Positions 1 to 7,262 of a DNA stretch of 38,686 nt are shown here, one piece after another. Each line of letters begins with the position of its first letter. Position 1 is the first letter of the stretch. The translations under genes and the position numbers were made by a program. Under the pieces are notes generated by a model. The model did no database searches. It worked only from the letters and a program-made list of their open reading frames with translations, and was not told where the DNA came from. This DNA is from Oscillospiraceae bacterium. GTDB taxonomy: Bacteria > Bacillota > Clostridia > Oscillospirales > CAG-272. The stretch covers positions 1 through 38,686 of the forward strand of contig SVUC01000006.1 of the NCBI GenBank assembly GCA_015063455.1, read 5' to 3'.

Positions 1-5
1 CGAAA

Positions 6-124
<119 letters not shown>

Positions 125-127
125 CTT

Positions 128-160
128 GAGGATAACATTTCGTTATCCTCTTTTTCTTTT
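128..160 (+). terminator. rho-independent terminator of the 5S rRNA
   Basis: A perfect 9-bp stem, GAGGATAAC (128-136) with GTTATCCTC (142-150), closes a 5-nt loop and is followed by TTTTTCTTTT. The same stem ends each of the three partial 5S copies downstream. Confidence 0.9.
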
Positions 161-480
161 CTCTGACGCTATGAAGATACTTGGCTGACGACTTTCGCGA
201 TACGATCGCTGAAAAATAGGTATTCGCCAACACCTGAGGATAACATCTCGTTATCCTCTTTTCTTTTCTCTGACGCTATGAAGATACTTGGCTGACGACT
301 TTCGCGATACGATCGCTGAAAAATAGGTATTCGTCAACACCTGAGGATAACATTATGTTATCCTCTTTTTCTTTTCTCTGACGCTATGAAGATACTTGGC
401 TGACGACTTTCGCGATACGATCGCTGGAAAATAGGTATTCGCCAACACCTGAGGATAACATCTCGTTATCCTCTTTTCTT
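161..480 (+). repeat. Three tandem partial 5S rRNA copies, each with a terminator
   Basis: Three units start with CTCTGACGCTATGAAGATAC at 161, 268 and 376 and are about 107 bases long. Each aligns with the real 5S gene from its base 64 (CTCTG) to its 3' end and then includes the same GAGGATAAC/GTTATCCTC terminator (236-258, 343-365, 451-473). They lack the 5' half of 5S, so they cannot be functional 5S genes. In place of the original helix IV all three carry a longer segment containing the small hairpin GCGAT-ACG-ATCGC, while helix V (GATAC...GTATT) is kept. The terminator stems are invariant but their loops differ (ATCTC, ATTAT, ATCTC). With the 5S itself this makes four tandem units, probably produced by unequal recombination. 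Confidence 0.9.
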
Positions 481-517
481 TACTTTATTACATTTTCATA
501 TAAAAGACATTTGCTTA

Positions 518-546
518 TTGATATATTAACAGAAATATGTTATCAT
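518..546 (+). promoter_or_regulatory. Sigma-A-type promoter of the heparinase-like gene
   Basis: TTGATA (518-523), a 17-base spacer and TATCAT (541-546) lie 52 bases upstream of the start codon at 599. No operator-like inverted repeat was recognised here. Confidence 0.6.
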
Positions 547-598
547 ATACGAAAATACTTAAAAAATGATGTGATTTGTCTCTGTGGAGGAATGAGTT

Positions 599-2590
599 AT
601 GGGTAGACAGGAACAACTTTTTAGAATTGCTCATGCTGTAACAGATGATGATGCTGTTTCAGTTAAATATACAGAGTACCTTGAGATGCTTTTTGATGCT
701 GTTGATCCTAAGCGAGTTAGTGGTGATTTTCTAAATGCTATTGCTGCCGATGATTACAGTACGGCGGTACTTTTGCTTGCAGCTTACTATAGAGGAAAGC
801 CTGATATCAAGATTCCGTCTATTTCATCGCTCGGTACGTATAATGTTGAGACGGCAGATTTAACTGCACGAGGCATTATGAAAGTTGTAAATGTTGAGTG
901 GTCTTTTCCAGACGGGGAAGTTGACTTTCTATTCGATCCTACGGAAATTAAAGGACCGAGAAATAATGAATGGGTTTGGCAATTTAACCGTAACTCGTAC
1001 TGGGTCAATATGGCTCGCACATACACTGCGACTGCGGACGAAAAATACGCAGTCGCATTTCAGAAACAACTTCTTAAATGGATAGCTCAAACATATATTC
1101 CTGAAAATTGGAATTCACGAGGTAGCACATGGCGAACAATTGAATGTGGTCTTCGCCTTTCAAATTATTGGAGTGTAGCATTTGACGCATTCAAAAAATC
1201 GAATTCTGTGCACGATGTCACTCTTCTATTGATGGTTGCATCAATGTACCATCAGTCAAAACATCTTATCTCTCATCCGACAAAAGGTAATTGGCTGATG
1301 ATGGAAATGAACGGCGTTTTTACATTCTCTGTTATTTTCAACGAAATGATTTATGCGGAATCTAATCGCAGACTTGCCGCAGAGTATCTCCTGAAGGCGC
1401 TAAAACAGCAAACTCTCCCTGACGGAATGCACAATGAACTTACTCCCGACTATCAGAGAGTCGTTTTTGACTGCGCGTGTAACTTTTATGAAATTGCTGT
1501 TAATTACGGATTTGAAAGTGATATTTCTGGTCAATTCGTTGAGCTAATGCGAAAGACAGTCGATACTGCTATCATGCTTTCCACTCCTGCTTTCACCCAG
1601 CCGAGAACAAATGAAACATCTACAACAAAAACAACTTTGTTTACGGGACGAGCAGAAAAATTGCTTGGAAAACGACCTGAATATTCTTTTGTGAATACTA
1701 AGCGTCTTGAAGGAAATCCGCCTATGTGTGAGACTGCATCTGTTTTTCTTGAGTACGCCGGATTTGCTGTTATGCGTTCTGATTGGGGACCTGACGCTGC
1801 ATATATATGCTTTGACGTAGGACCGCTTGGAATGGCTCATATCCATCAAGATAAGCTCAATATTAATCTCTACAAGGGTGGCGAGGAGCTTATATATGAT
1901 GATGGAGGCGGAGAATACGAAATATCTCCTGCGCGGGTATACTCAAAGTCGGGATACAGTCACAATATACTTCTCGTTGACGGAATTGCACAGCGTAGAG
2001 AAGTTCCACTTCAATCCGACGAGCCTATTGATGCAGACTGGATCACAAATTCGGAGTTTGACTACGCCTCCGCAGTATATGATGAGACATACGGTGAAGA
2101 GTTTAGCAGACCTGCGGTATGGAAAAGGGAGATCAGATTCTGCAAACCCGATTTTTTCTGCGTTGCAGACACAATAAGCTCGTCTGACGGTAAAGCTCAT
2201 GATTACGAGATACTTTTCCACCTTGATACAACGAAAGTGAATTTGCTGTCCGACTTCCAAAACGGCGTTATTTCAGATTACGGAAGAAAGTACGATGTGG
2301 CTATTATACCGCTTGATGACGACAGTGCAGATGTGGAGCTGAAAACAGTATCTGCAGTTACCGAGCCACAGTTCCAAGGATGGTTTAACGGACGTAATGA
2401 TACAAGGCTTCATGAGGCGATAACAGTCTCCAGGGAAGTAAAGAACGCGAAGAATTACCGTTTTGTCACCATTCTTTTCCCGATCACATCAAACGGTGAA
2501 CTGCCTGTGATTAAAAAAGAGGACAATAATGTCACGGTTTTCTTTAACTGCAAGGAACACACCATCGACCTCGATAAACTTAATAAGTAA
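599..2590 (+). CDS. Heparinase II/III family polysaccharide lyase, no signal peptide
   Basis: This 663-residue protein has the two-part architecture of heparinase II/III lyases (PL12/PL15/PL17/PL21-like): an alpha-helical toroid over roughly residues 20-360 and a beta-sandwich over roughly 380-660. Such enzymes cleave uronic-acid polysaccharides by beta-elimination. Candidate catalytic residues fit the PL12 pattern: Asn231 (GNWLMMEMNG), Tyr285 (DYQR), His414/His416 (AHIHQD) and His455 (GYSHN). It differs from secreted Bacteroides heparinases in having no signal peptide or lipobox, so it probably acts in the cytoplasm on imported oligosaccharides. The start is set by GGAGGA about 8 bases upstream of ATG. 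The gene is monocistronic, between its own promoter and a terminator. The substrate (heparan sulfate, alginate or other) cannot be read from the sequence. Confidence 0.82.
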   Translation: MGRQEQLFRIAHAVTDDDAVSVKYTEYLEMLFDAVDPKRVSGDFLNAIAADDYSTAVLLLAAYYRGKPDIKIPSISSLGTYNVETADLTARGIMKVVNVEWSFPDGEVDFLFDPTEIKGPRNNEWVWQFNRNSYWVNMARTYTATADEKYAVAFQKQLLKWIAQTYIPENWNSRGSTWRTIECGLRLSNYWSVAFDAFKKSNSVHDVTLLLMVASMYHQSKHLISHPTKGNWLMMEMNGVFTFSVIFNEMIYAESNRRLAAEYLLKALKQQTLPDGMHNELTPDYQRVVFDCACNFYEIAVNYGFESDISGQFVELMRKTVDTAIMLSTPAFTQPRTNETSTTKTTLFTGRAEKLLGKRPEYSFVNTKRLEGNPPMCETASVFLEYAGFAVMRSDWGPDAAYICFDVGPLGMAHIHQDKLNINLYKGGEELIYDDGGGEYEISPARVYSKSGYSHNILLVDGIAQRREVPLQSDEPIDADWITNSEFDYASAVYDETYGEEFSRPAVWKREIRFCKPDFFCVADTISSSDGKAHDYEILFHLDTTKVNLLSDFQNGVISDYGRKYDVAIIPLDDDSADVELKTVSAVTEPQFQGWFNGRNDTRLHEAITVSREVKNAKNYRFVTILFPITSNGELPVIKKEDNNVTVFFNCKEHTIDLDKLNK

Positions 2591-2609
2591 AAATCACATT
2601 ATAAAATAA

Positions 2610-2635
2610 AAAGGCAGAAAACATTTTCTGCCTTT
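2610..2635. terminator. Bidirectional terminator between convergent genes
   Basis: AAAGGCAGAAAA and TTTTCTGCCTTT form a stem with A/T tracts on both sides. It lies between the stop of the heparinase-like gene (2590) and the stop of the minus-strand gene ending at 2661, so it can serve both. Confidence 0.85.
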
Positions 2636-2660
2636 TATTGTTGTAATAAATTACAATTAT

Positions 2661-2945
2661 TTATTGTTTGTTCTCAGCCAATACTTGATACCACTTTTCA
2701 AAACGCTTCTGATTGAAAATAATAAACTTATACGCCTCACCGTTTGTCATATGGAATGTTGCTACCGGAAACAGAATCCATTTCCACGAGATTTCTTTGA
2801 TTTCACTCAAAGGCAGTATTAGTTTTTTGTACTTTTTGTCAACCGTGAGTTTTTGACAAACATACATAACTGCCTCTGAATCAAGATAAAGCCCTCCACC
2901 GATTATTCCTTTATGAATCAAGCTGCACATAAACGCTTTTCGCAT
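2661..2945 (-). CDS. Small PH/GRAM-like domain protein
   Basis: This is a 94-residue protein of unknown function. It follows a PH/GRAM-like pattern: an initial strand (GLYLDSEAVMYV), a LPLSEIKEISW segment, a strand with a turn (TFHMTNGEAYKF) and a final helix (FEKWYQVLAEN). Such folds often bind membranes or proteins. It has no clear membrane segment or signal peptide. It starts 21 bases after the amidohydrolase stop on the same strand, so the two are probably co-transcribed. The ribosome binding site (GACGGGA) is weak. The fold assignment is an inference from the pattern alone. Confidence 0.65.
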   Translation of the reverse strand: MRKAFMCSLIHKGIIGGGLYLDSEAVMYVCQKLTVDKKYKKLILPLSEIKEISWKWILFPVATFHMTNGEAYKFIIFNQKRFEKWYQVLAENKQ

Positions 2946-2966
2946 CGTATATATCCCGTCAAATTA

Positions 2967-3875
2967 TCAAATATCGAGTTTAAGTGTTCTGATAGCATTT
3001 TCTCTCGCTATCTTTGCGTAATTTTCTTCCGAAATCATTCCACTGTCGGTCATTTCATTTAAAAAATCCCGAACCTCAAACATAAATCTTGACGTACGAT
3101 TGCATATGTCGCATCCGTACATTATTCTGTCTGAAAATTCCTCGAAGAATCTCGCTGTATACTCAGGATCACGACGGATCGCACTTCTTCCGCTTCCCGC
3201 AGAAATATCGCAGTACAGATTGCCATATTCTCTCATAAGCTTCGCTACGCGTCCCTCGCGGACTTTTCCTTTGAGATACTCTCCTCTGTTCTCATCTGTG
3301 ACGTCGTCGCCTATCTCTGCCCAGAACGGCTGAGAATGTCCGATAAAAATGAGATCCTTGTGTTTTTTCAGCATTTTCTCGAGACGTGGAAGGTTTAGAT
3401 CATCCACAACGCCGTACCCGTCACAAATCACGGACGTAAAGTGAAGAAGCACAGGCATACCGACCTCTTCGCAATGTGAGAAATATTTGTCGAGGAGCGG
3501 ATCGTCAAAATACATATTCGGCGTGAACTCGCCAACTCCTTTTGCACCCATTGATTTGTGGTGTGAGAGAATGTCTGATAGATCTTTGCCTTGATACTCT
3601 TTTTCATATGTTCGCGGATCGACATAACAGAACCAAGCGAACTTATCGGGCGATTTGATCGACACGTCGCAGCAGTTTTCGTTGTTGAGCGGAGATTCAT
3701 CGAATTCGTGTGAGCACAGGGGAAGGTTTACTCCAAATTCTATGTCGAGCTCGTCGTACATTTTCAGAAGCTCATCTGTCGTGAGTACATTTAATCTTTG
3801 GAGGAATACAGGGGAGCAAATATCGTGGCTCAGCACAGTGTGGGCATGTATGTCGATCTTATTAACACGTTTCAT
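2967..3875 (-). CDS. Amidohydrolase-related metal-dependent hydrolase
   Basis: This 302-residue protein fits the Amidohydro_2 group of TIM-barrel hydrolases and decarboxylases. The N-terminal IDIHAH gives the HxH metal ligands (His10, His12). Later come the strand-end motifs VGEFTP, LLHFTS, IGHSQ and YGCDI, the last holding the usual C-terminal catalytic Asp. No signal peptide is present. The start follows a CCGGAG ribosome binding site, and a promoter lies at 3920-3948. It is the first gene of a two-gene unit with the PH-like protein. Related proteins act on many cyclic amides, lactones or carboxylic acids, and the substrate here is unknown. Confidence 0.8.
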   Translation of the reverse strand: MKRVNKIDIHAHTVLSHDICSPVFLQRLNVLTTDELLKMYDELDIEFGVNLPLCSHEFDESPLNNENCCDVSIKSPDKFAWFCYVDPRTYEKEYQGKDLSDILSHHKSMGAKGVGEFTPNMYFDDPLLDKYFSHCEEVGMPVLLHFTSVICDGYGVVDDLNLPRLEKMLKKHKDLIFIGHSQPFWAEIGDDVTDENRGEYLKGKVREGRVAKLMREYGNLYCDISAGSGRSAIRRDPEYTARFFEEFSDRIMYGCDICNRTSRFMFEVRDFLNEMTDSGMISEENYAKIARENAIRTLKLDI

Positions 3876-3919
3876 TTTCGTCTCCGGGGTGATTTTTGTT
3901 GATTTTATAATATGTGTTA

Positions 3920-3948
3920 ATTATATCATCAAATACATTTGGAAACAA
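3920..3948 (-). promoter_or_regulatory. Promoter of the amidohydrolase gene
   Basis: Read on the minus strand: TTGTTT (3948-3943), a 17-base spacer and TATAAT (3925-3920) preceded by TGA, an extended -10 box. It is 45 bases from the ATG. Confidence 0.65.
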
Positions 3949-3992
3949 TGATTTTTTTCTGAAAAATAATGAAATAATTTTGATAAAAAAGG

Positions 3993-4021
3993 TTGACAAA
4001 AAAACAAGTATGTGTTATAAT
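3993..4021 (+). promoter_or_regulatory. Consensus promoter of the tRNA operon
   Basis: TTGACA (3993-3998), a 17-base spacer and TATAAT (4016-4021) with the extended TG at 4013-4014. Both hexamers are perfect, as expected for stable RNA. The first tRNA begins 42 bases downstream. Confidence 0.9.
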
Positions 4022-4062
4022 ATTAAACGTCGACGGGATACCCCCCGAAGATAATTTCCAAT

Positions 4063-4135
4063 GGAAGCATAGCTCAGCTGGGAGAGCATCTGCCTTACAA
4101 GCAGAGGGTCATAGGTTCGAGCCCTATTGTTTCCA
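4063..4135 (+). tRNA. tRNA-Val(TAC)
   Basis: The acceptor stem GGAAGCA/TGTTTCC has discriminator A. The anticodon arm is TCTGC-CTTACAA-GCAGA with anticodon TAC. GGTTCGAGCC is the T arm. The 3' CCA is not encoded. It is the first tRNA of the four-gene cluster. Confidence 0.95.
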
Positions 4136-4162
4136 TAGAGTCAAGCTTAGACTTGGCTCAAT

Positions 4163-4236
4163 GGCCCGGTAGTTCAGTTGGTTAGAACGCTAGCCTGTCA
4201 CGCTAGAGGTCAGGGGTTCGAGTCCCCTTCGGGTCG
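4163..4236 (+). tRNA. tRNA-Asp(GTC)
   Basis: The acceptor stem GGCCCGG/TCGGGTC has discriminator G. The anticodon arm is CTAGC-CTGTCAC-GCTAG with anticodon GTC. The CCA is not encoded. It is 27 bases after tRNA-Val. Confidence 0.95.
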
Positions 4237-4266
4237 TTTTTTGATTTTGAAAAAGATCAGAAAAAT

Positions 4267-4339
4267 GCCTCTGTAGCTCAGTTGGTAGAGCAGGGGATTG
4301 AAAATTCCCGTGTCGTTGGTTCGATTCCGACCGGAGGCA
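4267..4339 (+). tRNA. tRNA-Phe(GAA)
   Basis: The acceptor stem is GCCTCTG/CGGAGGC with discriminator A. The anticodon arm is GGGGA-TTGAAAA-TTCCC with anticodon GAA. The CCA is not encoded. The duplicated hairpin element starts 4 bases after its end. Confidence 0.95.
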
Positions 4340-4343
4340 TGAT

Positions 4344-4464
4344 GGGTATGATAGTCTGATTTTTGAATAATCGTCATCATGCCACGAGATTACTTCGTAA
4401 TCTCCAAGGTTAAACTTGGACCTGGTATGATAGTCTGGGTTTTGAGTAATCGTCATCATGCCAC
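4344..4464 (+). repeat. Duplicated 42-base hairpin element in the tRNA operon
   Basis: Two near-identical 42-base copies lie at 4344-4385 and 4423-4464, each running from GGTATGATAGTCTG to CGTCATCATGCCAC with a few differences. Each can fold with an 8-bp stem (GGTATGAT/ATCATGCC). The 37 bases between them hold two more perfect hairpins, GAGATTAC-TTC-GTAATCTC and CCAAG-GTTAAA-CTTGG. There is no open frame worth calling. The region is transcribed between tRNA-Phe and tRNA-Gly. Its function is unknown; it may be a small repeat element or processing structures. Confidence 0.8.
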
Positions 4465-4492
4465 AAAAACAAAAGAACGGTGAAAGCCGTAT

Positions 4493-4565
4493 GCGGATTT
4501 AGCTCATTTGGTAGAGCGCAACCTTGCCAAGGTTGAGGTGGCGGGTTCGAGCCCCGTAATCCGCT
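4493..4565 (+). tRNA. tRNA-Gly(GCC)
   Basis: The acceptor stem is GCGGATT/AATCCGC with discriminator T, typical of tRNA-Gly. The anticodon arm is CAACC-TTGCCAA-GGTTG with anticodon GCC. The CCA is not encoded. It is the last tRNA before the operon terminator. Confidence 0.95.
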
Positions 4566-4589
4566 TTTTTTGTTTTTAAAATTTTGCAG

Positions 4590-4610
4590 AACGCCGATGT
4601 GGCGTTTTTT
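4590..4610 (+). terminator. Terminator of the tRNA operon
   Basis: AACGCC (4590-4595) and GGCGTT (4601-4606) form a stem over a 5-nt loop, followed by a T run to 4610. Confidence 0.88.
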
Positions 4611-4634
4611 GATTTTTCTGAACAAAAATCAAAA

Positions 4635-4671
4635 GCCGTATGCTTCCTGATATTTCGGGATGTCATACGGC
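4635..4671 (-). terminator. Terminator of the pheA operon
   Basis: GCCGTATG (4635-4642) and CATACGGC (4664-4671) enclose a second small stem (TCCTGA/TCGGGA). On the minus strand the hairpin is followed by TTTTGATTTTTG. It lies 25 bases past the pheA stop and would end the long minus-strand run. Confidence 0.8.
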
Positions 4672-4695
4672 ATTTTTGTTTATTTCATTTTATAC

Positions 4696-5859
4696 TCATA
4701 TCATTTCACGATAGCTTCCGAGATATTTGAATTCTTCACAGCTGTCAGAGAGTGACTGCATAAGTGATGCAAATGATTCGGAATAGACCGAGGTATCAAA
4801 ATCCATAAAGAAGCGGAATTCGAAATCACTTCCTTCGATCGGGCGTGATATAAGCTCGGTTAGGTTTATTCCGAGTGCAAAGAAGCGGGAGAGTACCTTG
4901 TAGAGCGCTCCGGGAGAGTTGCTCGTAACAAGCATAAGAGATGTTTTATCAGCTCCGGGATAGATCTCAATGTTCTTGGAAACGCAAAGGAAACGGGTGT
5001 AATTGTTGTCTGAGTTCTGGATATTGCGCGCGAGACTCTCGAGATTGTAGAGACCTGCACAGGAACGTGAAGAAATTGCGGCAATGTCGTGTCTTCCCGA
5101 TTCGTGTACGAGGCGTGCTGCAACAGCTGTGTTCGCGGCGTATGTAACCTTTACTCCGGGTAGTTTTTCAATGAATTTGCTGCACTGATTGATCGCCTGC
5201 TCATGCGAGATGATCTCTTTGATATCCTCGAGCTTTGTGCCCGGGTTAGCAAGGAGTGAATGCTCGATCTTACAGCGTACTGAGCGCACAACATATACAT
5301 TGTACTTCTCGAGGAGCTTATATACGGCTGTCACACTGCCCGCAGTGCTGTTTTCGATCGGGAGAACGCCGTACTTCACATAACCGTTCTCAACGGCTCT
5401 GATGACGTCCTCGAACGTCTTGACGTATTCGATATCGGGGGACTTGAAAAGCTTTTCGGCTGCAGTCATAGAGTTGGCGCCCTCGGTACCCTGGCAGGCA
5501 ACGTGCGCTTTTTCGGGGAACAGACTCGGAGTGGATTCAATTGCAGAGGTGATCCTGTCATAAAGATCTGACTTCTGTCCGAGCAGCTTGTTCTGATAAT
5601 CTCTTGAGAGTTCAAAGAGGAGAGAATACATCTGACGGGTGTATCCTGACATTTCTTCTGCGGCAAGGGAGGACACCTTGTTCAGCTTGTCTCTTTCGCG
5701 TGCTGCGTCGAAAACAGGCATTCCGCTGTCTTTTTTGTATCCTGCGATCTTCGCAGCAATTTCCATACGCTTTCCAAGAAGCTCAACGAGCTGGTTGTCG
5801 ACTTCGTCGATCTCGTTGCGGTATGAAATAAGTCTTTCTTTGTCAATATATTCTGCCAT
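4696..5859 (-). CDS. pheA: Bifunctional chorismate mutase / prephenate dehydratase
   Basis: This 387-residue enzyme converts chorismate to prephenate and then to phenylpyruvate in phenylalanine synthesis. Residues 1-95 are an AroQ-type chorismate mutase (IDEVDNQLVELLGKR). Residues 118-295 are prephenate dehydratase, with the CQGTEGANS nucleotide-loop-like motif and the conserved TRF (288-290). Residues 305-387 are a regulatory ACT domain with GAL at 317-319. At the usual phenylalanine-binding ESRP position it reads ISRP (337-340), which may alter feedback control. The reading frame is open further upstream, but the start chosen at 5859 has AAGGA 8 bases before it and does not overlap lplA. 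It is the last gene of the minus-strand run. Confidence 0.95.
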   Translation of the reverse strand: MAEYIDKERLISYRNEIDEVDNQLVELLGKRMEIAAKIAGYKKDSGMPVFDAARERDKLNKVSSLAAEEMSGYTRQMYSLLFELSRDYQNKLLGQKSDLYDRITSAIESTPSLFPEKAHVACQGTEGANSMTAAEKLFKSPDIEYVKTFEDVIRAVENGYVKYGVLPIENSTAGSVTAVYKLLEKYNVYVVRSVRCKIEHSLLANPGTKLEDIKEIISHEQAINQCSKFIEKLPGVKVTYAANTAVAARLVHESGRHDIAAISSRSCAGLYNLESLARNIQNSDNNYTRFLCVSKNIEIYPGADKTSLMLVTSNSPGALYKVLSRFFALGINLTELISRPIEGSDFEFRFFMDFDTSVYSESFASLMQSLSDSCEEFKYLGSYREMI

Positions 5860-5893
5860 TTTTGTGTTCCTTTGATTATGAATGTAGAGAATT

Positions 5894-6871
5894 TTATTCA
5901 AATAAACCGATTGCAAGATCGTGCGGTGTAGTTCTGAAAAGGTTTGAGGATATAGAGTCAAACGCCGCTTCAACGGCTGAGGGGGTGTATTCGCATCCCA
6001 CCAGAACATTTACTATATCATCAGGCGAGAGATTTGCGAAAAAATCTCCCGAAACCGAAGCCGATTCGATTTTACCGCCGCGGACCGTAAAAGTGAAATC
6101 AAATTCACCGCCTGAGGTGTGAATGGTTTTTTCGATCTCAAATTTTGGGGATGCGGCGAAGACTATCTTTTCGTCATCGAATTTTTCATTTGATATCTGC
6201 CTTATTCTGATGTCGTCGTCACGGCTTATCTCGTAACTGTCCGAGCAGATCGTTTTTGCAATGTGCTCTTTCAGCTCATCCGGCGTCATCGGGAATTGCA
6301 GATGCTCGCTGAGATTTGTGACACGCTCTCTTACCGATTTGATCGCCTTGGATGTTATCTTATAATCTTTTGGGGTCGTTGATCGCACGATTTCTTCGAG
6401 ATCGGAATCAAGCAGAAGAGTACCGTGGTGCACCACAGCTCCGCCTGCACGGTATTGCGCGTTTCCGCTGATCTTTCTGCCGTCGATCATAATATCATTT
6501 CTTCCGCTGAGCTCAGCTTTTACCCCGAGAAGAGAGAGAGAGTCAATTATCGGACGGACAAATTTTTCAAAATTTATCTCCTGTTTTGTCTCTGGAGAGA
6601 TAAAAGTAAACATCAAATTTTTTTCATCCGAGTAGATAGTACCGCCGCCTGACAACCTGCGCGCAAGGGTAATTCCTTTTTCTCTGACGTGCGGAAGATT
6701 GACTTCTTCAAAAAGGTTCTGAAAACGACCGATTATTATTGTCGGAGTGGTTTTCCAGAGCATAAAAATGTCACTGTTTTCTGCACCGTCAATTTTTTTC
6801 TCGGCTGCAAAGTAGTATTCTGCTGCAAGATTATAGTAAATATCGGATGATTTTGTATCAATATAGATCAT
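5894..6871 (-). CDS. lplA: Lipoate-protein ligase
   Basis: This 325-residue cytoplasmic enzyme activates lipoate with ATP and attaches it to lipoyl domains. It matches the LplA family: RRLSGGGTIYSD at 71-82 is the signature RRxSGGGxVxxD loop, Lys133 in GRKISGNAQ matches the conserved catalytic lysine, and VVHHGTLLL at 146-154 follows. The C-terminal accessory domain runs from about 245 to the end. The start codon overlaps the stop of the upstream membrane-protein gene as ATGA, which indicates translational coupling. No lipoylated enzyme is encoded in the window, so the substrate protein is elsewhere (a GcvH or 2-oxoacid dehydrogenase E2 would be expected). Confidence 0.93.
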   Translation of the reverse strand: MIYIDTKSSDIYYNLAAEYYFAAEKKIDGAENSDIFMLWKTTPTIIIGRFQNLFEEVNLPHVREKGITLARRLSGGGTIYSDEKNLMFTFISPETKQEINFEKFVRPIIDSLSLLGVKAELSGRNDIMIDGRKISGNAQYRAGGAVVHHGTLLLDSDLEEIVRSTTPKDYKITSKAIKSVRERVTNLSEHLQFPMTPDELKEHIAKTICSDSYEISRDDDIRIRQISNEKFDDEKIVFAASPKFEIEKTIHTSGGEFDFTFTVRGGKIESASVSGDFFANLSPDDIVNVLVGCEYTPSAVEAAFDSISSNLFRTTPHDLAIGLFE

Positions 6872-7227
6872 GATTTTTTATTCAGTTCTCTGTGATAGAC
6901 GAAATACGATATTGCATAGACGATATATGCGGTGATGAATCCGACGGGAAGATTCAACAGGCTGTTTGTGTGGTCGATAAGCATTTGGATAAGAATAATT
7001 ATCCAAGGGATAACGCCAACGATAAGACCGCATGGCAGAGCTTTTTTGATACACAACAGAATACCGCTGGTGATAGATATAAGCACCCACAGCCACGCAT
7101 ACCACGGGGTATTCACTATCACGTGGACTATGTATGGTGAGCTGATTTGTGTATCTAGTGCGGCAAGAGCAAAAATGAGAAAAATAACAAATGCTGCCGG
7201 AATGAAGCCGATGGTTTTTCTTATCAT
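6868..7227 (-). CDS. Small four-helix membrane protein of unknown function
   Basis: This 119-residue hydrophobic protein has about four membrane segments: FIPAAFVIFLIFALAAL, WYAWLWVLISITSGILL, CGLIVGVIPWIIILIQML and PVGFITAYIVYAISYFV. A start 18 bases upstream is possible, but the ATG at 7227 is preferred because GGGAGG lies 7 bases before it. It sits between tgt and lplA and overlaps lplA by 4 bases. I recognise no family. The genetic coupling to lplA may be incidental. Confidence 0.8.
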   Translation of the reverse strand: MIRKTIGFIPAAFVIFLIFALAALDTQISSPYIVHVIVNTPWYAWLWVLISITSGILLCIKKALPCGLIVGVIPWIIILIQMLIDHTNSLLNLPVGFITAYIVYAISYFVYHRELNKKS

Positions 7228-7262
7228 TTGTGAACCTCCCATCAATACTGTAGATTGATTGA

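Noticed and set aside
4190-4625. Minus-strand open frames of 71-89 codons across the tRNA cluster
   Set aside because: They run antisense through tRNA-Asp, tRNA-Phe and tRNA-Gly and the hairpin repeats, with no ribosome binding site.
4696-6009. The longer 437-residue form of PheA
   Set aside because: The extra N-terminal residues lie inside lplA in another frame and are unlike chorismate mutase; the start at 5859 has a good ribosome binding site.
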